Of a DNA stretch of 44,705 bases, positions 16,829 through 29,351 are shown piece by piece; the stretch's first letter is position 1; each line of letters begins with the position of its first letter. The notes under the pieces are model-generated. The model ran no database searches. It was not told the origin of the DNA and worked only from the letters and a program-made list of their open reading frames with translations. Source of the stretch: Burkholderiaceae bacterium (GTDB taxonomy: Bacteria; Pseudomonadota; Gammaproteobacteria; Burkholderiales; Burkholderiaceae); NCBI GenBank assembly GCA_947447945.1, contig CANFLR010000012.1:1-44705 (forward strand), in the 5' to 3' direction. The position numbers were made by a program, and so were the translations under genes.

Positions 16829-19165
16829 ATGAGTTTACTAATGACCCAATCAAGCAATAGCGCAGAACAACAGATTGCAGCCTTAAAAGAGGCCGCACTT
16901 CGGTATCACGAGTTTCCGACTCCGGGAAAAATTCAAATTGCTCCCACCAAGCAATTGACTAACCAGCGCGACTTATCGTTGGCTTATACGCCTGGAGTAG
17001 CAGCACCCTGTTTAGAAATTGTTAAAGATCCTGCGAATGCATTCCGCTATACATCTCGCGGCAATCTCGTTGGCGTGATTACTAATGGAAGTGCTGTTTT
17101 GGGATTGGGCAATATTGGGGCCCTTGCAAGTAAGCCTGTCATGGAGGGTAAAGCAGTTCTCTTTAAGAAATTTGCCGGCATTGATGTCTTTGATATTGAG
17201 GTCAATGAAAGTGATCCCGACAAACTGGTAGAAATCATTGCTGCGCTTGAGCCAACCTTTGGCGGTATTAATTTAGAAGATATTAAGGCGCCAGATTGCT
17301 TTGTAGTTGAGCGTAAGCTACAAGCGCGCATGAAGATTCCAGTCTTTCATGATGATCAACATGGCACAGCCATTGTGGTTGCAGCAGCCATTTTGAATGG
17401 CCTAAAAATTGTTGGTAAAGATATTGCCAATGTGAAATTAGTAACTTCGGGTGCTGGTGCTGCTGCCCTAGCTTGTCTTGATTTATTGGTAGATTTGGGT
17501 ATTTCACGCAAAAATATTTGGGTTACCGATCTTGCGGGTGTAGCTTACAAAGGTCGTGTAGAGCTTATGGATCCTGAAAAAGAGCCATTTTGCCAAGAGA
17601 CCAGCTTGCGTACTTTAGATGAGGCTATTGAAGGCGCAGATATTTTCTTGGGTCTTTCTGCAGGCGGTGTTCTGAAGCAAGCGATGGTGCAGAAGATGGC
17701 CGATAAGCCATTGGTCTACGCCTTAGCAAATCCCAATCCAGAAATTAATCCTGATGAAGTGAAGGCAGTGCGGCCAGATGCCATCATTGCCACCGGAAGA
17801 ACCGACTATCCAAATCAGGTGAATAACGTTTTATGTTTCCCGTTTATTTTTAGAGGTGCGTTAGACGTCGGCGCCACCACGATTACCCGCGGAATGGAGG
17901 TCGCAGCCGTTAAAGCGGTCGCAGAGTTGGCCCAGGCAGAGCAAAGTGAAGTGGTTGCTTCCGTCTACGGTATTGAAAACCTCACATTTGGCCCTGAGTA
18001 TTTGATTCCGAAACCATTTGATCCCCGTTTGATTGCGGTGATTGCTCCTGCAGTTGCAAAAGCGGCGATGGATGATGGCGTAGCATTACGCCCAATCAAA
18101 GATTTTGATGCTTATCGCAATCAGTTGCAGCAGTTTGTGTATCACTCTGGTACTTTGATGAAACCCCTCTTTAGCATCGCTAAAAGAGTCCTCCCTAATC
18201 AGAAGCGGATTGTCTTTGCTGAAGGTGAGGATGAGCGGGTATTACGCGCGGTTCAAATCATCATCGATGAACATCTTGCTACGCCGATCCTGATTGGTCG
18301 CCCTGCAGTGATTGAGCACCGTATAGAGAAGTTCGGTTTGCGTATGAAGGCAGTCGAAGATTTTGAGATTGTCAATCCAGAAAACGATGCGCGTTTTCGT
18401 GATTTTTGGCAGACCTACTTAGGCTTGACAGAGCGTAGGGGTGTATCAGCTTCTTATGCAAAATTAGAAACACGTCGTCGGAATAGTTTGATCGGTTCTC
18501 TGCTGATTTCTAAAGGGATGGCCGATGGAATGATTTGTGGAACGATTGGTAATGCTGCTACCCATCTGAAATATATTGATGAAGTGATTGGCAAAGAAGA
18601 TGGCGCTAATGTCTACGGCGCGATGTCCGGTTTGATTTTGCCTGGTAGACAGGTGTTTTTAGTGGATACCCATATCAACATTGATCCAACTGCCGAAGAA
18701 CTGTCTGAGTTAACGCTCATGGCAGCTAGTGAAATGCGTAAGCTGGGTCTTGTCCCAAAAGTGGCGCTACTCTCACATTCCAACTTTGGATCAAGTAATG
18801 CACCTTCCGCGATCAAGATGCGTGAAGTGTTGGCCTTACTCAAACTTGCCGACCCCCACTTAGAGGTGGATGGTGAGATGCATGGAGATAGCGCATTAGA
18901 TGAGACGATTCGCGCTGCTGCAGTGACATCGTCACCATTAAAGGGTGATGCAAACCTGTTGGTTCTGCCAAATATTGATGCTGCCAATATCTCTTACAAC
19001 TTGTTAAAGACTGCTGCGGGTAATGGCATTGCGATTGGCCCCTTGCTTTTAGGTGTTGCTAAGCCGATTCATATTCTGACTCCAGCTGCAACCGTGCGTC
19101 GGATTGTGAATGTAACAACATTGGCAGTTGTTGAGGCTGCTAGCAATGCAAGAGGGATCTCTTGA
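16829..19165 (+). CDS. maeB: NADP-dependent malic enzyme with C-terminal phosphotransacetylase-like domain
   Basis: A 778-residue MaeB-type protein. The malic-enzyme part (about 1-440) contains [11 protein letters not shown] with the catalytic Tyr, [35 protein letters not shown] and a Rossmann segment [16 protein letters not shown]. The rest (about 450-778) is a phosphate acetyltransferase-like domain ([18 protein letters not shown]), thought to be a regulatory acetyl-CoA sensor without transferase activity. It decarboxylates malate to pyruvate, yielding NADPH. An in-frame ATG at 16841 is an alternative start. Confidence 0.95.
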   Translation: MSLLMTQSSNSAEQQIAALKEAALRYHEFPTPGKIQIAPTKQLTNQRDLSLAYTPGVAAPCLEIVKDPANAFRYTSRGNLVGVITNGSAVLGLGNIGALASKPVMEGKAVLFKKFAGIDVFDIEVNESDPDKLVEIIAALEPTFGGINLEDIKAPDCFVVERKLQARMKIPVFHDDQHGTAIVVAAAILNGLKIVGKDIANVKLVTSGAGAAALACLDLLVDLGISRKNIWVTDLAGVAYKGRVELMDPEKEPFCQETSLRTLDEAIEGADIFLGLSAGGVLKQAMVQKMADKPLVYALANPNPEINPDEVKAVRPDAIIATGRTDYPNQVNNVLCFPFIFRGALDVGATTITRGMEVAAVKAVAELAQAEQSEVVASVYGIENLTFGPEYLIPKPFDPRLIAVIAPAVAKAAMDDGVALRPIKDFDAYRNQLQQFVYHSGTLMKPLFSIAKRVLPNQKRIVFAEGEDERVLRAVQIIIDEHLATPILIGRPAVIEHRIEKFGLRMKAVEDFEIVNPENDARFRDFWQTYLGLTERRGVSASYAKLETRRRNSLIGSLLISKGMADGMICGTIGNAATHLKYIDEVIGKEDGANVYGAMSGLILPGRQVFLVDTHINIDPTAEELSELTLMAASEMRKLGLVPKVALLSHSNFGSSNAPSAIKMREVLALLKLADPHLEVDGEMHGDSALDETIRAAAVTSSPLKGDANLLVLPNIDAANISYNLLKTAAGNGIAIGPLLLGVAKPIHILTPAATVRRIVNVTTLAVVEAASNARGIS

Positions 19166-19253
19166 GGGCTTTAATGCATTTAAGTTAGTAATTGTTTACA
19201 TATATTATTTCTATATAAATCAAATACTTACGGAAAATGTGCTGTATATGGGC

Positions 19254-19282
19254 TTGATTTGATGGCGTGTTAAGGGTAACCT
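19254..19282 (+). promoter_or_regulatory. Possible promoter of the barstar-family gene
   Basis: TTGATT (19254-19259) and TAACCT (19277-19282) are separated by exactly 17 bases. The -10 element ends 10 bases before the ATG, and no Shine-Dalgarno sequence lies between, so the transcript would have almost no leader. Confidence 0.45.
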
Positions 19283-19292
19283 AGCACCCATC

Positions 19293-19913
19293 ATGAATAA
19301 TCGCTCTGAAAATACCAACACAGCAAGCTTTGAAGAACATAGTCGTGCTGAAAGTTGGGATAGCAATGATCGACTTGAAACCGAATCATCTGCTGCCAAT
19401 GTGTATGCTCAGGGTGGTTTATCTCGTTTACAAACCTATGCAGCAAATCAAGTTTCGGGGAAAAAAGTGACAGCTACTTGGCGTGCCGCTTTGGCCGTTC
19501 GTGATGCCGGACCACCGGCTATGTTGCGCAGTGTGCGCCCAAATATCGTGCAATCAATCCGGGCTTTCCGTACGCCAGATTTACAAGAGGCGGCTACTGA
19601 GCTGGGTCAGCACTTTATTTATGCTACTTGCGCCCATGCAATGACAAAGGGTGAGGTGCTTGAGTCAATCGCCACTGCCTACTCACTCACTAAGCAGCAG
19701 GCAAAAAATTATGATCCGCTTTTAGATGCCCTCACTACTTTAGTGGATAAGTCTGGTCCTCAGCCTGGCTTTGTAGTGGTTCTCGAAGGTTTGCCTTGCA
19801 CACAGAAGTTCGACAAAGAAGCTCGTGAAACTTTGCTTGATGTCTTCCGTGATGCTGTAGATTTTTGGGCGGAGCGTCGCACGCCATACCGCGTGTTTTA
19901 CTCATTCGCTTAA
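19293..19913 (+). CDS. Barstar-family protein
   Basis: A 206-residue soluble protein. The first 70 or so residues are polar and low in conservation. The C-terminal part (about 85-206) resembles the barstar (barnase inhibitor) family known from Burkholderiaceae: VQSIRAFRTPDL, NYDPLLDALTTLVDK and PGFVVVLEGLP, ending in YRVFYSFA. Barstar folds inhibit secreted RNases, but most proteobacterial members have no proven target. No barnase-like RNase is visible nearby. It sits between maeB and convergent rsmE, a conserved neighbourhood as I recall. Function beyond family membership is not established. Confidence 0.72.
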   Translation: MNNRSENTNTASFEEHSRAESWDSNDRLETESSAANVYAQGGLSRLQTYAANQVSGKKVTATWRAALAVRDAGPPAMLRSVRPNIVQSIRAFRTPDLQEAATELGQHFIYATCAHAMTKGEVLESIATAYSLTKQQAKNYDPLLDALTTLVDKSGPQPGFVVVLEGLPCTQKFDKEARETLLDVFRDAVDFWAERRTPYRVFYSFA

Positions 19914-19939
19914 GTTATATTCTGCCTCGGTAGCACTTA

Positions 19940-19966
19940 AATCACCTCTATTTGAGGCGATTTTGC
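19940..19966. terminator. Weak two-way hairpin between barstar gene and rsmE
   Basis: AATCACCTC (19940-19948) pairs with GAGGCGATT (19954-19962) around TATTT, with one A/C mismatch on the plus strand that becomes a G-U pair on the minus strand. A short TTTT follows on the plus side. It overlaps the rsmE stop codon. It may end the barstar transcript, weakly. Confidence 0.35.
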
Positions 19967-20709
19967 ATTTCTGTGCTCCAAATCGTATTAACAGCGCTAA
20001 TCGCCACAATCCCAGCTGTTTCTGTGCGGAGAACCCGCTCCCCCAAGGAAACAATTTGATATCCGCTCGCCTGCGCTAAGGCCTCCTCATCTGCTGTATG
20101 GCCCCCCTCCGGACCAATCATGAGAACAATATCTTGAGGTGGAGTGTTCATCAGGACTGAGTTCATGCTGTGAGTGGCTTCTGGGCTCAATAGAAGCTTC
20201 AATGCCGGTGATTGTGGAGTCTTGAGATAGGCATCCAAGCTTTGAATGGGCTCCAGGTTTGCAAGAACGGTGCGGTCACATTGCTCGCATGCGGCTTGAA
20301 TGATGCTTTTCCAGTGAAGACCGCGTTTTAGGGCGCGTTCAGCGTTATTGGCACCTGTGAGCTTAATCACCGAGCGTTCGCATTGCAGCGGGGCGATATT
20401 TTGGGCGCCAGCCTCAATTGCTTTTTCAATAAGCCAGTCCATTTTGTCACCACCAGCCAATCCCTGGGCTAAGGTAATGGCATAGGGCGTTTCACGATGG
20501 GTATCTAGTCGGATGTCCCTAAGTAGAGCCTCACCAGTTTTTCCGGTCAAAGCGAGTAGTTCTGCCTGTGCCACCCAACCTTTTCCATCGAATACAGGGA
20601 AGCTTTCACCGGGCTGGATGCGGCGCACGCGCAAATGGTGGGCCACCTCTGGAGTGAGGGTGATCGGCTTTTGGGTTTCCCATGGTCCGGGAAGATAAAA
20701 TTGAGGCAT
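19948..20709 (-). CDS. rsmE: 16S rRNA m3U1498 methyltransferase
   Basis: A 253-residue SPOUT-superfamily RsmE, methylating N3 of U1498 in 16S rRNA with SAM. It shows the N-terminal PUA-like region ([21 protein letters not shown]), [23 protein letters not shown], and the C-terminal trefoil-knot motifs [14 protein letters not shown] and [14 protein letters not shown]. Length is typical. It is divergent from tkt, with 44 bases between start codons, and converges on the barstar-family gene. Confidence 0.95.
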   Translation of the reverse strand: MPQFYLPGPWETQKPITLTPEVAHHLRVRRIQPGESFPVFDGKGWVAQAELLALTGKTGEALLRDIRLDTHRETPYAITLAQGLAGGDKMDWLIEKAIEAGAQNIAPLQCERSVIKLTGANNAERALKRGLHWKSIIQAACEQCDRTVLANLEPIQSLDAYLKTPQSPALKLLLSPEATHSMNSVLMNTPPQDIVLMIGPEGGHTADEEALAQASGYQIVSLGERVLRTETAGIVAISAVNTIWSTEMQNRLK

Positions 20710-20753
20710 TACTGAAATATAGCCAATTTATTTTCCTCGAGACCATTTTTACA

Positions 20754-22748
20754 ATGTCAAATCTACAAATTCGTATGGCAAATGCCATTCGCGCCCTTTC
20801 TATGGATGCGGTTCAACAAGCTAACTCGGGCCATCCGGGTATGCCGATGGGCATGGCAGATATCGCTGTTGGGCTTTGGAATGAGCACTTACAGCACAAT
20901 CCGACAGACCCGCATTGGATTAATCGCGATCGTTTTGTTTTATCCAATGGGCATGGTTCGATGTTGTTGTATTCGCTCTTACATTTGACTGGCTACGACT
21001 TACCGATTGGTGAGTTGAAAAATTTTCGGCAGCTGCATAGTAAGACTCCCGGACATCCTGAATACGGCATTACTCCGGGCGTTGAAACTACAACGGGTCC
21101 CTTAGGCCAGGGAATTTCGAATGCCGTAGGCATGGCCCTTGCAGAAAAATTATTGGCAGAAGAATTTAATCGCCCTGGGTGCAACATCGTGGATCACCAC
21201 ACTTATGTTTTTCTAGGTGATGGTTGTTTGATGGAGGGAATTAGTCATGAAGTGTGTTCACTCGCAGGTACGCTCAAATTAAATAAATTAATTGCTCTGT
21301 GGGACGATAACGGCATCTCCATTGATGGCAAAGTTGTGTCTTGGTTTAATGAAGATACGCCAAAACGTTTTGAGGCTTATGGCTGGAATGTTATCCGTGC
21401 TGTTGATGGTCATGATGCTGAGGCTGTATCGGCTGCGATTACACAAGCTAAAAAAAGTGATAAGCCTACCTTGATTTGTTGCAAGACTGCGATCGGCCAA
21501 GGCTCGCCAAATATGGCGGGTAGCGATAAGGTCCATGGTTCCCCATTGGGTACCGCTGAGATTGCAGCTACTCGGGTTGCATTAAATTGGCCTTATGCGC
21601 CATTTGAGATTCCAAAAGATATCTATGAGGCATGGGATTTTAAAAAGCGTGGACAGTCTGCCGAGCACGAGTGGAATAAACAATTTCAAACTTATAAAGC
21701 AAAGTATCCAGAGCTTGCTACAGAATTACAGCGTCGCATGCAGGGTGACTTATCAAAAGATTTTGCAGCAACGCTTGAGTCGTATTTAAAGACCTGCCAA
21801 ACAAAAGCTGAAACTGTAGCGACGCGTAAAGCGAGCCAAAATGCGATTGAAGCACTGGCTCCGGCATTACCAGAGTTCATGGGCGGTTCCGCAGATTTAA
21901 CGGGTTCAAACTTGACCAATTGGAGCGCCTGTAAACCGGTACGCGCTAACCAGTGGGGCAATCATATTAATTACGGTGTACGTGAGTTTGGTATGAGCGC
22001 CATCATGAATGGAATTGCTTTACATGGTGGATATATCCCATTTGGCGGAACATTCCTAACCTTCTCTGATTACAGTCGTAATGCCTTGCGGATGGCTGCC
22101 TTGATGAAGTTGCGCAGTATTTTTGTGTTTACCCATGACTCCATCGGCTTGGGCGAAGATGGCCCAACACATCAATCGGTTGAACACGTTGCTAGCTTGC
22201 GTTTAATACCTAATTTAATGGTTTGGCGTCCATGCGATACCACTGAGAGTGCGGTAGCATGGGGCTCTGCGATTGAGCGCAAGACGGGCCCTAGCGCTTT
22301 AATATTTAGTCGCCAAAACTGTCCATTTGTTTCGCGGAGTAGTCAGCAAATCAAAGAGATTGGCCGTGGCGGATATGTTTTGCGAGATTCAAAAAAATCA
22401 AAGATAGATGCAGTGATTATTGCCACGGGTTCTGAAATTGCTTTGGCTTTACAAACGGTTGAGCGCTTAGAAAAAGATGGTTTAGGTATTCGCGTCGTAT
22501 CTATGCCATCTACCACTGTGTTTGATCAGCAAGATGCTGCATATAAATCGAAGGTTTTGCCTGCAAACGTTCCGCGTATTGCGGTTGAGGCTGGCGTCAG
22601 TGATTTCTGGTGGAAATACGGCTGCGCTGCAGTGCATGGAGTAGACACTTTTGGCGAGTCTGCTCCTGCTGGCCAGCTGTACGAATATTTTGGTTTAACG
22701 GTTGATCAGATTGCAAAAACGGTCAAGCAATGTATTGCGAATACATAA
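20754..22748 (+). CDS. tkt: Transketolase
   Basis: About 664 residues. The frame extends upstream into rsmE, but the ATG at 20754 matches the usual N-terminus ([20 protein letters not shown]). TPP-binding [12 protein letters not shown], the [16 protein letters not shown] block and [14 protein letters not shown] are present. Transketolase moves two-carbon ketol units between sugar phosphates in the pentose phosphate pathway, using thiamine pyrophosphate made by ThiL. gapA follows 58 bases downstream; no terminator was found between them, so cotranscription is likely. Confidence 0.96.
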   Translation: MSNLQIRMANAIRALSMDAVQQANSGHPGMPMGMADIAVGLWNEHLQHNPTDPHWINRDRFVLSNGHGSMLLYSLLHLTGYDLPIGELKNFRQLHSKTPGHPEYGITPGVETTTGPLGQGISNAVGMALAEKLLAEEFNRPGCNIVDHHTYVFLGDGCLMEGISHEVCSLAGTLKLNKLIALWDDNGISIDGKVVSWFNEDTPKRFEAYGWNVIRAVDGHDAEAVSAAITQAKKSDKPTLICCKTAIGQGSPNMAGSDKVHGSPLGTAEIAATRVALNWPYAPFEIPKDIYEAWDFKKRGQSAEHEWNKQFQTYKAKYPELATELQRRMQGDLSKDFAATLESYLKTCQTKAETVATRKASQNAIEALAPALPEFMGGSADLTGSNLTNWSACKPVRANQWGNHINYGVREFGMSAIMNGIALHGGYIPFGGTFLTFSDYSRNALRMAALMKLRSIFVFTHDSIGLGEDGPTHQSVEHVASLRLIPNLMVWRPCDTTESAVAWGSAIERKTGPSALIFSRQNCPFVSRSSQQIKEIGRGGYVLRDSKKSKIDAVIIATGSEIALALQTVERLEKDGLGIRVVSMPSTTVFDQQDAAYKSKVLPANVPRIAVEAGVSDFWWKYGCAAVHGVDTFGESAPAGQLYEYFGLTVDQIAKTVKQCIANT

Positions 22749-22806
22749 AAGCAATGCAAGCTGAAACGGACCTTATTAAAAATTTAAAATGGCTTAGGGG
22801 AGTGAA

Positions 22807-23835
22807 ATGACAATTCGTGTCGCTATCAATGGTTATGGTCGTATTGGCCGAATGGTATTGCGCGCTTTATATGAGGATCAGGTCAATGGCAAGCCTCGGC
22901 GTGATATTAAGATCGTAGCGATTAATGCTATGGGTGATATTGATATCAATGCTCATCTCACGCAATATGATTCTGCTCATGGACGTTTTCCTGCTGAAGT
23001 CAAAGTGGATGGCGATCATTTGGTGGTCAATGGCGATCGCATTAAAATGTTCTCCACACGGAATCCTTTGGAAACCCCTTGGGGTGAATTGGGCGTAGAT
23101 TTAGTGCTTGAGTGCTCTGGCAAATTTACCTCTAAAGAAAAGGCATCGGTACACATTTCCCAGGGCGCGAAGAAAGTCTTAATTTCTGCGCCAGGTGAAA
23201 AAGATGTGGATGCTACGATTGTTTTTGGCGTAAATCAGCAAGTGCTTAAGCCCAGCGATATCGTTGTATCCAATGCCAGTTGCACTACAAACTGTTTGGC
23301 ACCCTTAGTCAAGCCATTGCTTGAGAAGATCGGCATTGAATCCGGCTTGATGACAACCATTCATGCGTTTACCAATGATCAGGTCTTAACAGATGTGTAT
23401 CACAAGGATATGCGCCGTGCCCGTTCTGCAGTATCGAGCATGATCCCAACTAAAACAGGCGCTGCTAAGGCAGTTGGTCTGGTATTGCCGGCTTTAGCAG
23501 GCCGCTTTGATGGATTTGCAATGCGCGTGCCAGTGATTAATGTTTCTGTTGTAGATCTCACCTTTTCAGCGAGTCGTGCTACCAGCGTAGATGAAGTGAA
23601 CACTATTTTAAAGACGGCCAGCGAGGGTGAGTTGAAGGGTATTTTGGGTTTTAATACCCTGCCTCTGGTTTCTATCGACTTCAACCATGACCCACGCCCA
23701 AGTATTTATGACGCCTCTCAAACCCGGGTTTCTGCAGACGGTAAGTTGGTCAAGGTATTGGCTTGGTATGACAACGAATGGGGGTATTCAGTTCAAATGT
23801 TGAATGCTGCTGAGGCTCTCATGGCGGTAAATTGA
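22807..23835 (+). CDS. gapA: Type I glyceraldehyde-3-phosphate dehydrogenase
   Basis: A 342-residue GAPDH, oxidising glyceraldehyde-3-phosphate to 1,3-bisphosphoglycerate. The Rossmann start INGYGRIGR, the active site SNASCTTNC (Cys159), the [10 protein letters not shown] block and the final WYDNEWGYS are intact. At the end of the second beta strand the usual Asp that contacts the NAD ribose is Ala41 (AINAMG in place of AIND), which may affect cofactor preference. The start has a strong GGGGAG site. Erythrose-4-phosphate dehydrogenase was considered, but the conserved Thr in HAFTNDQ favours GAPDH. Confidence 0.93.
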   Translation: MTIRVAINGYGRIGRMVLRALYEDQVNGKPRRDIKIVAINAMGDIDINAHLTQYDSAHGRFPAEVKVDGDHLVVNGDRIKMFSTRNPLETPWGELGVDLVLECSGKFTSKEKASVHISQGAKKVLISAPGEKDVDATIVFGVNQQVLKPSDIVVSNASCTTNCLAPLVKPLLEKIGIESGLMTTIHAFTNDQVLTDVYHKDMRRARSAVSSMIPTKTGAAKAVGLVLPALAGRFDGFAMRVPVINVSVVDLTFSASRATSVDEVNTILKTASEGELKGILGFNTLPLVSIDFNHDPRPSIYDASQTRVSADGKLVKVLAWYDNEWGYSVQMLNAAEALMAVN

Positions 23836-23863
23836 TAAAAAACCATTTAAATCAATGAGTTAT

Positions 23864-23893
23864 AAAAAAAGACCTCTCAATGAGGTCTTTTTT
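23864..23893. terminator. Two-way terminator between gapA and fur
   Basis: GACCTC (23871-23876) pairs with GAGGTC (23882-23887) around a 5-base loop, extended by A7 on the left and T6 on the right. It is symmetrical enough to stop transcription from gapA on the plus strand and from fur on the minus strand. Confidence 0.9.
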
Positions 23894-23912
23894 ATGGGCC
23901 TTAGTCAAGCAT

Positions 23913-24365
23913 CTACTTTAGCTTGTAACGGCAATTTTTCTTCTCACAGTGCCCATACATTGCCAAAGTGTGTTCTTGGAGCTTGAATCCCAGATTTTTA
24001 GCAATATCTCGTTGCCGTTTCTCTATGGCTTCATCTACAAACTCTTCTACATGGCCGCAGTCAAGGCAAACTAAATGGTCGTGATGTTGCCCCTCATTGA
24101 GCTCATAAATGGCGCGACTATCCCCTTTAGCCGACTCAAAATGGCTGCGAAGCAATAGCCCGGCTTGCTCAAACTGGGTAAGAACGCGATAAACAGTCGC
24201 CAAGCCAATTTCTTGATCTTCTTTTAAGGCATTAAAAACGTCTTCTGCGCTAAAGTGCGTCCCGTTGTTCTGGTGAAAAAAATCCAGAATTTTCATACGG
24301 GGACCAGTGGCTTTTAGGCCAATATCGCGTAAATCTGCTGGAGAGGGGTTTTGGTTCGTATTCAT
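23913..24365 (-). CDS. fur: Ferric uptake regulator
   Basis: A 150-residue Fur: an N-terminal winged helix (LKATGPRMKILDFF, SAEDVFNAL, GLATVYRVLTQFEQAGLL) and a C-terminal metal/dimerisation domain with HHDH, CLDCGHV and CEKKNC, the last two likely forming a structural zinc site. It represses iron-uptake genes when loaded with Fe2+. The ATG at 24365 matches the family N-terminus; an upstream extension is unlikely. It is divergent from bamE across 43 bases, the fur/bamE pairing common in beta- and gammaproteobacteria. Confidence 0.95.
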   Translation of the reverse strand: MNTNQNPSPADLRDIGLKATGPRMKILDFFHQNNGTHFSAEDVFNALKEDQEIGLATVYRVLTQFEQAGLLLRSHFESAKGDSRAIYELNEGQHHDHLVCLDCGHVEEFVDEAIEKRQRDIAKNLGFKLQEHTLAMYGHCEKKNCRYKLK

Positions 24366-24408
24366 GGCTTTGGGCGCTAAAATCAATGTCTTAATGATAC
24401 GGCCACCC

Positions 24409-25119
24409 ATGCAAAATTGCCTTCAACTTTTTAGTCGTTTTTTGAACCGAGCTTCGCGGGGCTTTTGGGCCGCCTCTTTGATGGGGGTCATCTTCCTTAG
24501 TGCTTGCACTACCGCGGTGGATGACACCCAGCGAGGCTGGATGAATAGTGTTTTTAGACCTTATGTCCCAGACGTCGTTCAAGGCAACTTTGTGTCCTCT
24601 GATCAATATTCCAAATTGCAGTTAGGCATGACACGTGAGCAGGTTAGACAAATTTTGGGCACGCCATTGTTGGCGGATTATTTTCATGTCAATCGCTGGG
24701 ATTATGTTTTTGAATTTAAGCGTAATGGGCAGGCCATAGGCAAAGAGAGGCGCGTGACAGTATTTTTTGCAGACGATAAGGTTGTGAAATTTGAGGGTGA
24801 TGCATTACCAACGGATGTCGAGTTAGTTGCTGAAATTGATTACTACTCAAAAACAAAGCGATCATTCTGGGATGTATTGACAGGCTCAAATAAGGCCCCA
24901 ATAGCTCCTCCATTGCAACAACCTGAATTACTCGTGCCAAGCAAAACGGATAACTTGCCTGCTGGGACTCCGATACCGCCTAGCGATAGTGCAAGTAAAA
25001 GCTCATTCTGGGACTTTTTTAGTTTTTCAAAAAAGACGCCAGATGCTCAACCCCTGCCTCAGTCTGAAACATTGGGGCCGGGTGCTTTGAATGTGCCACC
25101 AGCGAGTGAAGCAAAGTAG
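24409..25119 (+). CDS. bamE: Outer-membrane assembly lipoprotein BamE with extended C-terminus
   Basis: About 236 residues. A signal segment ends in the lipobox LSAC, giving lipidated Cys33. The BamE/SmpA domain (about 60-150) has YSKLQLGMTREQVRQILGTP and the typical FFADDKVVKFEG strand. BamE supports BamA in folding outer-membrane proteins. The remaining 85 or so residues are a Pro/Ser-rich tail with two related units beginning SFWD (residues 152 and 199), unlike the short E. coli protein. The ATG at 24409 has no clear Shine-Dalgarno site and lies just after an AATGAT -10-like element. Confidence 0.92.
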   Translation: MQNCLQLFSRFLNRASRGFWAASLMGVIFLSACTTAVDDTQRGWMNSVFRPYVPDVVQGNFVSSDQYSKLQLGMTREQVRQILGTPLLADYFHVNRWDYVFEFKRNGQAIGKERRVTVFFADDKVVKFEGDALPTDVELVAEIDYYSKTKRSFWDVLTGSNKAPIAPPLQQPELLVPSKTDNLPAGTPIPPSDSASKSSFWDFFSFSKKTPDAQPLPQSETLGPGALNVPPASEAK

Positions 25120-25206
25120 CCGTTACAGGAGTAAGTAGAAATTGCTTGTGTTGATGCTCATGTGAGCGGCTTTGAATAACGTGAATAAGAAGCGAAGAAA
25201 TACATC

Positions 25207-26007
25207 ATGAAGATTGCAATTGCTGGAGCAACTGGACGCATGGGAAAAATGCTGATTGAGACCGTCCTCAATGCAGCCGATACACAATTGGTCGGGGCTC
25301 TTGAGCATCCTTCTTGCCCACAATTGGGAGAAGATGCTGGAGCATTTCTGGGTAAAAAAACGGGAGTGCTAATCACTGCTGATATTACTCAAGCGCTGAG
25401 TAAAGCAGAATTTTTAATTGACTTTACCCGTCCAGAAGGAACAATGGCGCATTTGGCAGTGGCCCAGACGACTGCTACCAAAATGATCATTGGTACAACA
25501 GGATTGAGCCCTGAACACATTGCCTCACTTAAAAAAGCATCAGAAAAATTAGCGATAGTTTTTGCCCCCAATATGAGTGTGGGTGTGAATGCCACTTTTA
25601 AATTGCTTGAAATTGCTGCCAAGATGTTGAATCAAGGGTATGACATTGAGATTATTGAAGCGCATCATCGCCACAAGGTCGATGCTCCATCAGGCACGGC
25701 GCTCAAGATGGGCGAGGTGATCGCCAATGCTTTGGGTCAGAAATTGGATGACGTCGCTGTCTATGCTCGCGAAGGTCATACGGGCGAACGCAAAGACGGT
25801 AGCATTGGATTTGCAACTATTCGAGGTGGCGATATTGTGGGTGACCATACCGTTTTGTTTGCGGGTGATGGTGAACGCATTGAGATTAGCCATAAATCAT
25901 CGAGTCGACAATCGTATGCTCAAGGCTCCTTGCGGGCCGCGCGTTTTTTGCAAAAGCAGTCTTCGGGCCTGTTCGACATGCAAGATGTGCTGGGATTGCG
26001 TCAGTAA
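25207..26007 (+). CDS. dapB: 4-hydroxy-tetrahydrodipicolinate reductase
   Basis: A 266-residue DapB, reducing the dihydrodipicolinate-pathway intermediate with NAD(P)H on the route to diaminopimelate and lysine. The nucleotide-binding GATGRMGK starts at residue 7, and the substrate site [20 protein letters not shown] is intact. Length is typical. The upstream 87 bases hold TTGATG and GAATAA at 17-bp spacing (25151-25179), a weak promoter candidate. Diaminopimelate also feeds the peptidoglycan tripeptide recycled by Mpl. Confidence 0.96.
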   Translation: MKIAIAGATGRMGKMLIETVLNAADTQLVGALEHPSCPQLGEDAGAFLGKKTGVLITADITQALSKAEFLIDFTRPEGTMAHLAVAQTTATKMIIGTTGLSPEHIASLKKASEKLAIVFAPNMSVGVNATFKLLEIAAKMLNQGYDIEIIEAHHRHKVDAPSGTALKMGEVIANALGQKLDDVAVYAREGHTGERKDGSIGFATIRGGDIVGDHTVLFAGDGERIEISHKSSSRQSYAQGSLRAARFLQKQSSGLFDMQDVLGLRQ

Positions 26008-26059
26008 ACGTTTGTTAAAAATCATTAGCTAAAAAAATAAAAGAAAAGAGTTGTATTGA

Positions 26060-28738
<2,679 letters not shown>

Positions 28739-28772
28739 GTCCTGCCTAAATCTTTTAAGAGAATCTGAGTAG

Positions 28773-29333
28773 ATGAGCAAAAATCGAAACACAGGGTTGG
28801 ATACACAAGGTGTGAATGCTGTGCGCCGAGCTACGCTTGGCCTTTTCGGGTTGCTGTCCATAGGCGCATTAACAGCCTGCGGATTTCGTGTGCGGGGGAT
28901 GGTTGATCTGCCCTATAAAGTTGTTGCCATTACCGGTAATGCTTCTCCGCCATTGATTGCGGATTTACAAAGGGTGATTTTGACGGGGACAGATGCAAAG
29001 GTAGCGATTAATCCCAAGGATGCGGATTTAATTTTAGAAATCACCAATGATGTTACTGGCCGGGAAATCTTGGCATATAACGCTAACGGCCAAGTTTCCG
29101 CCTATCGTTTAAATATTCGGGTTGGCTTCAGAGCCTTTGATACTTCTGGCGCTGAGCTTGTGCCTGATACTGAGATTTACATTACTCGTGATATGGACTA
29201 CTCGGTGTCTACCGTACTTGCTACAGATGTTCAACAGCAACAATTTTTAACCTCCATGAGAGGTGATTTGGCTATCCAGATTATGCGTCGTGTGGCTGCT
29301 TCTGCGCGAGCACCACAAGCCAGAAGTTTTTAA
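28773..29333 (+). CDS. lptE: LPS-assembly lipoprotein LptE
   Basis: A 186-residue lipoprotein. The signal region ends in LTAC, giving lipidated Cys36, followed by GFRVRG, the usual LptE beginning. It partners LptD in the outer-membrane translocon that inserts lipopolysaccharide. The rest is poorly conserved, as is normal for LptE, and ends in a basic Ala/Arg tail. Gene order leuS-lptE-holA strongly supports the call. An 18-base gap to holA suggests cotranscription. Confidence 0.92.
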   Translation: MSKNRNTGLDTQGVNAVRRATLGLFGLLSIGALTACGFRVRGMVDLPYKVVAITGNASPPLIADLQRVILTGTDAKVAINPKDADLILEITNDVTGREILAYNANGQVSAYRLNIRVGFRAFDTSGAELVPDTEIYITRDMDYSVSTVLATDVQQQQFLTSMRGDLAIQIMRRVAASARAPQARSF

Positions 29334-29351
29334 AGAGAGTTCACAAGCTTT

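Noticed and set aside
20682..20753. Longer transketolase N-terminus overlapping rsmE
   Set aside because: Transketolase families begin near the ATG at 20754; the extra residues are not family-like.
24307..24408. Longer BamE N-terminus overlapping fur
   Set aside because: It would place the lipobox far from the start and run antisense to the fur N-terminus; the ATG at 24409 gives a sensible signal peptide.
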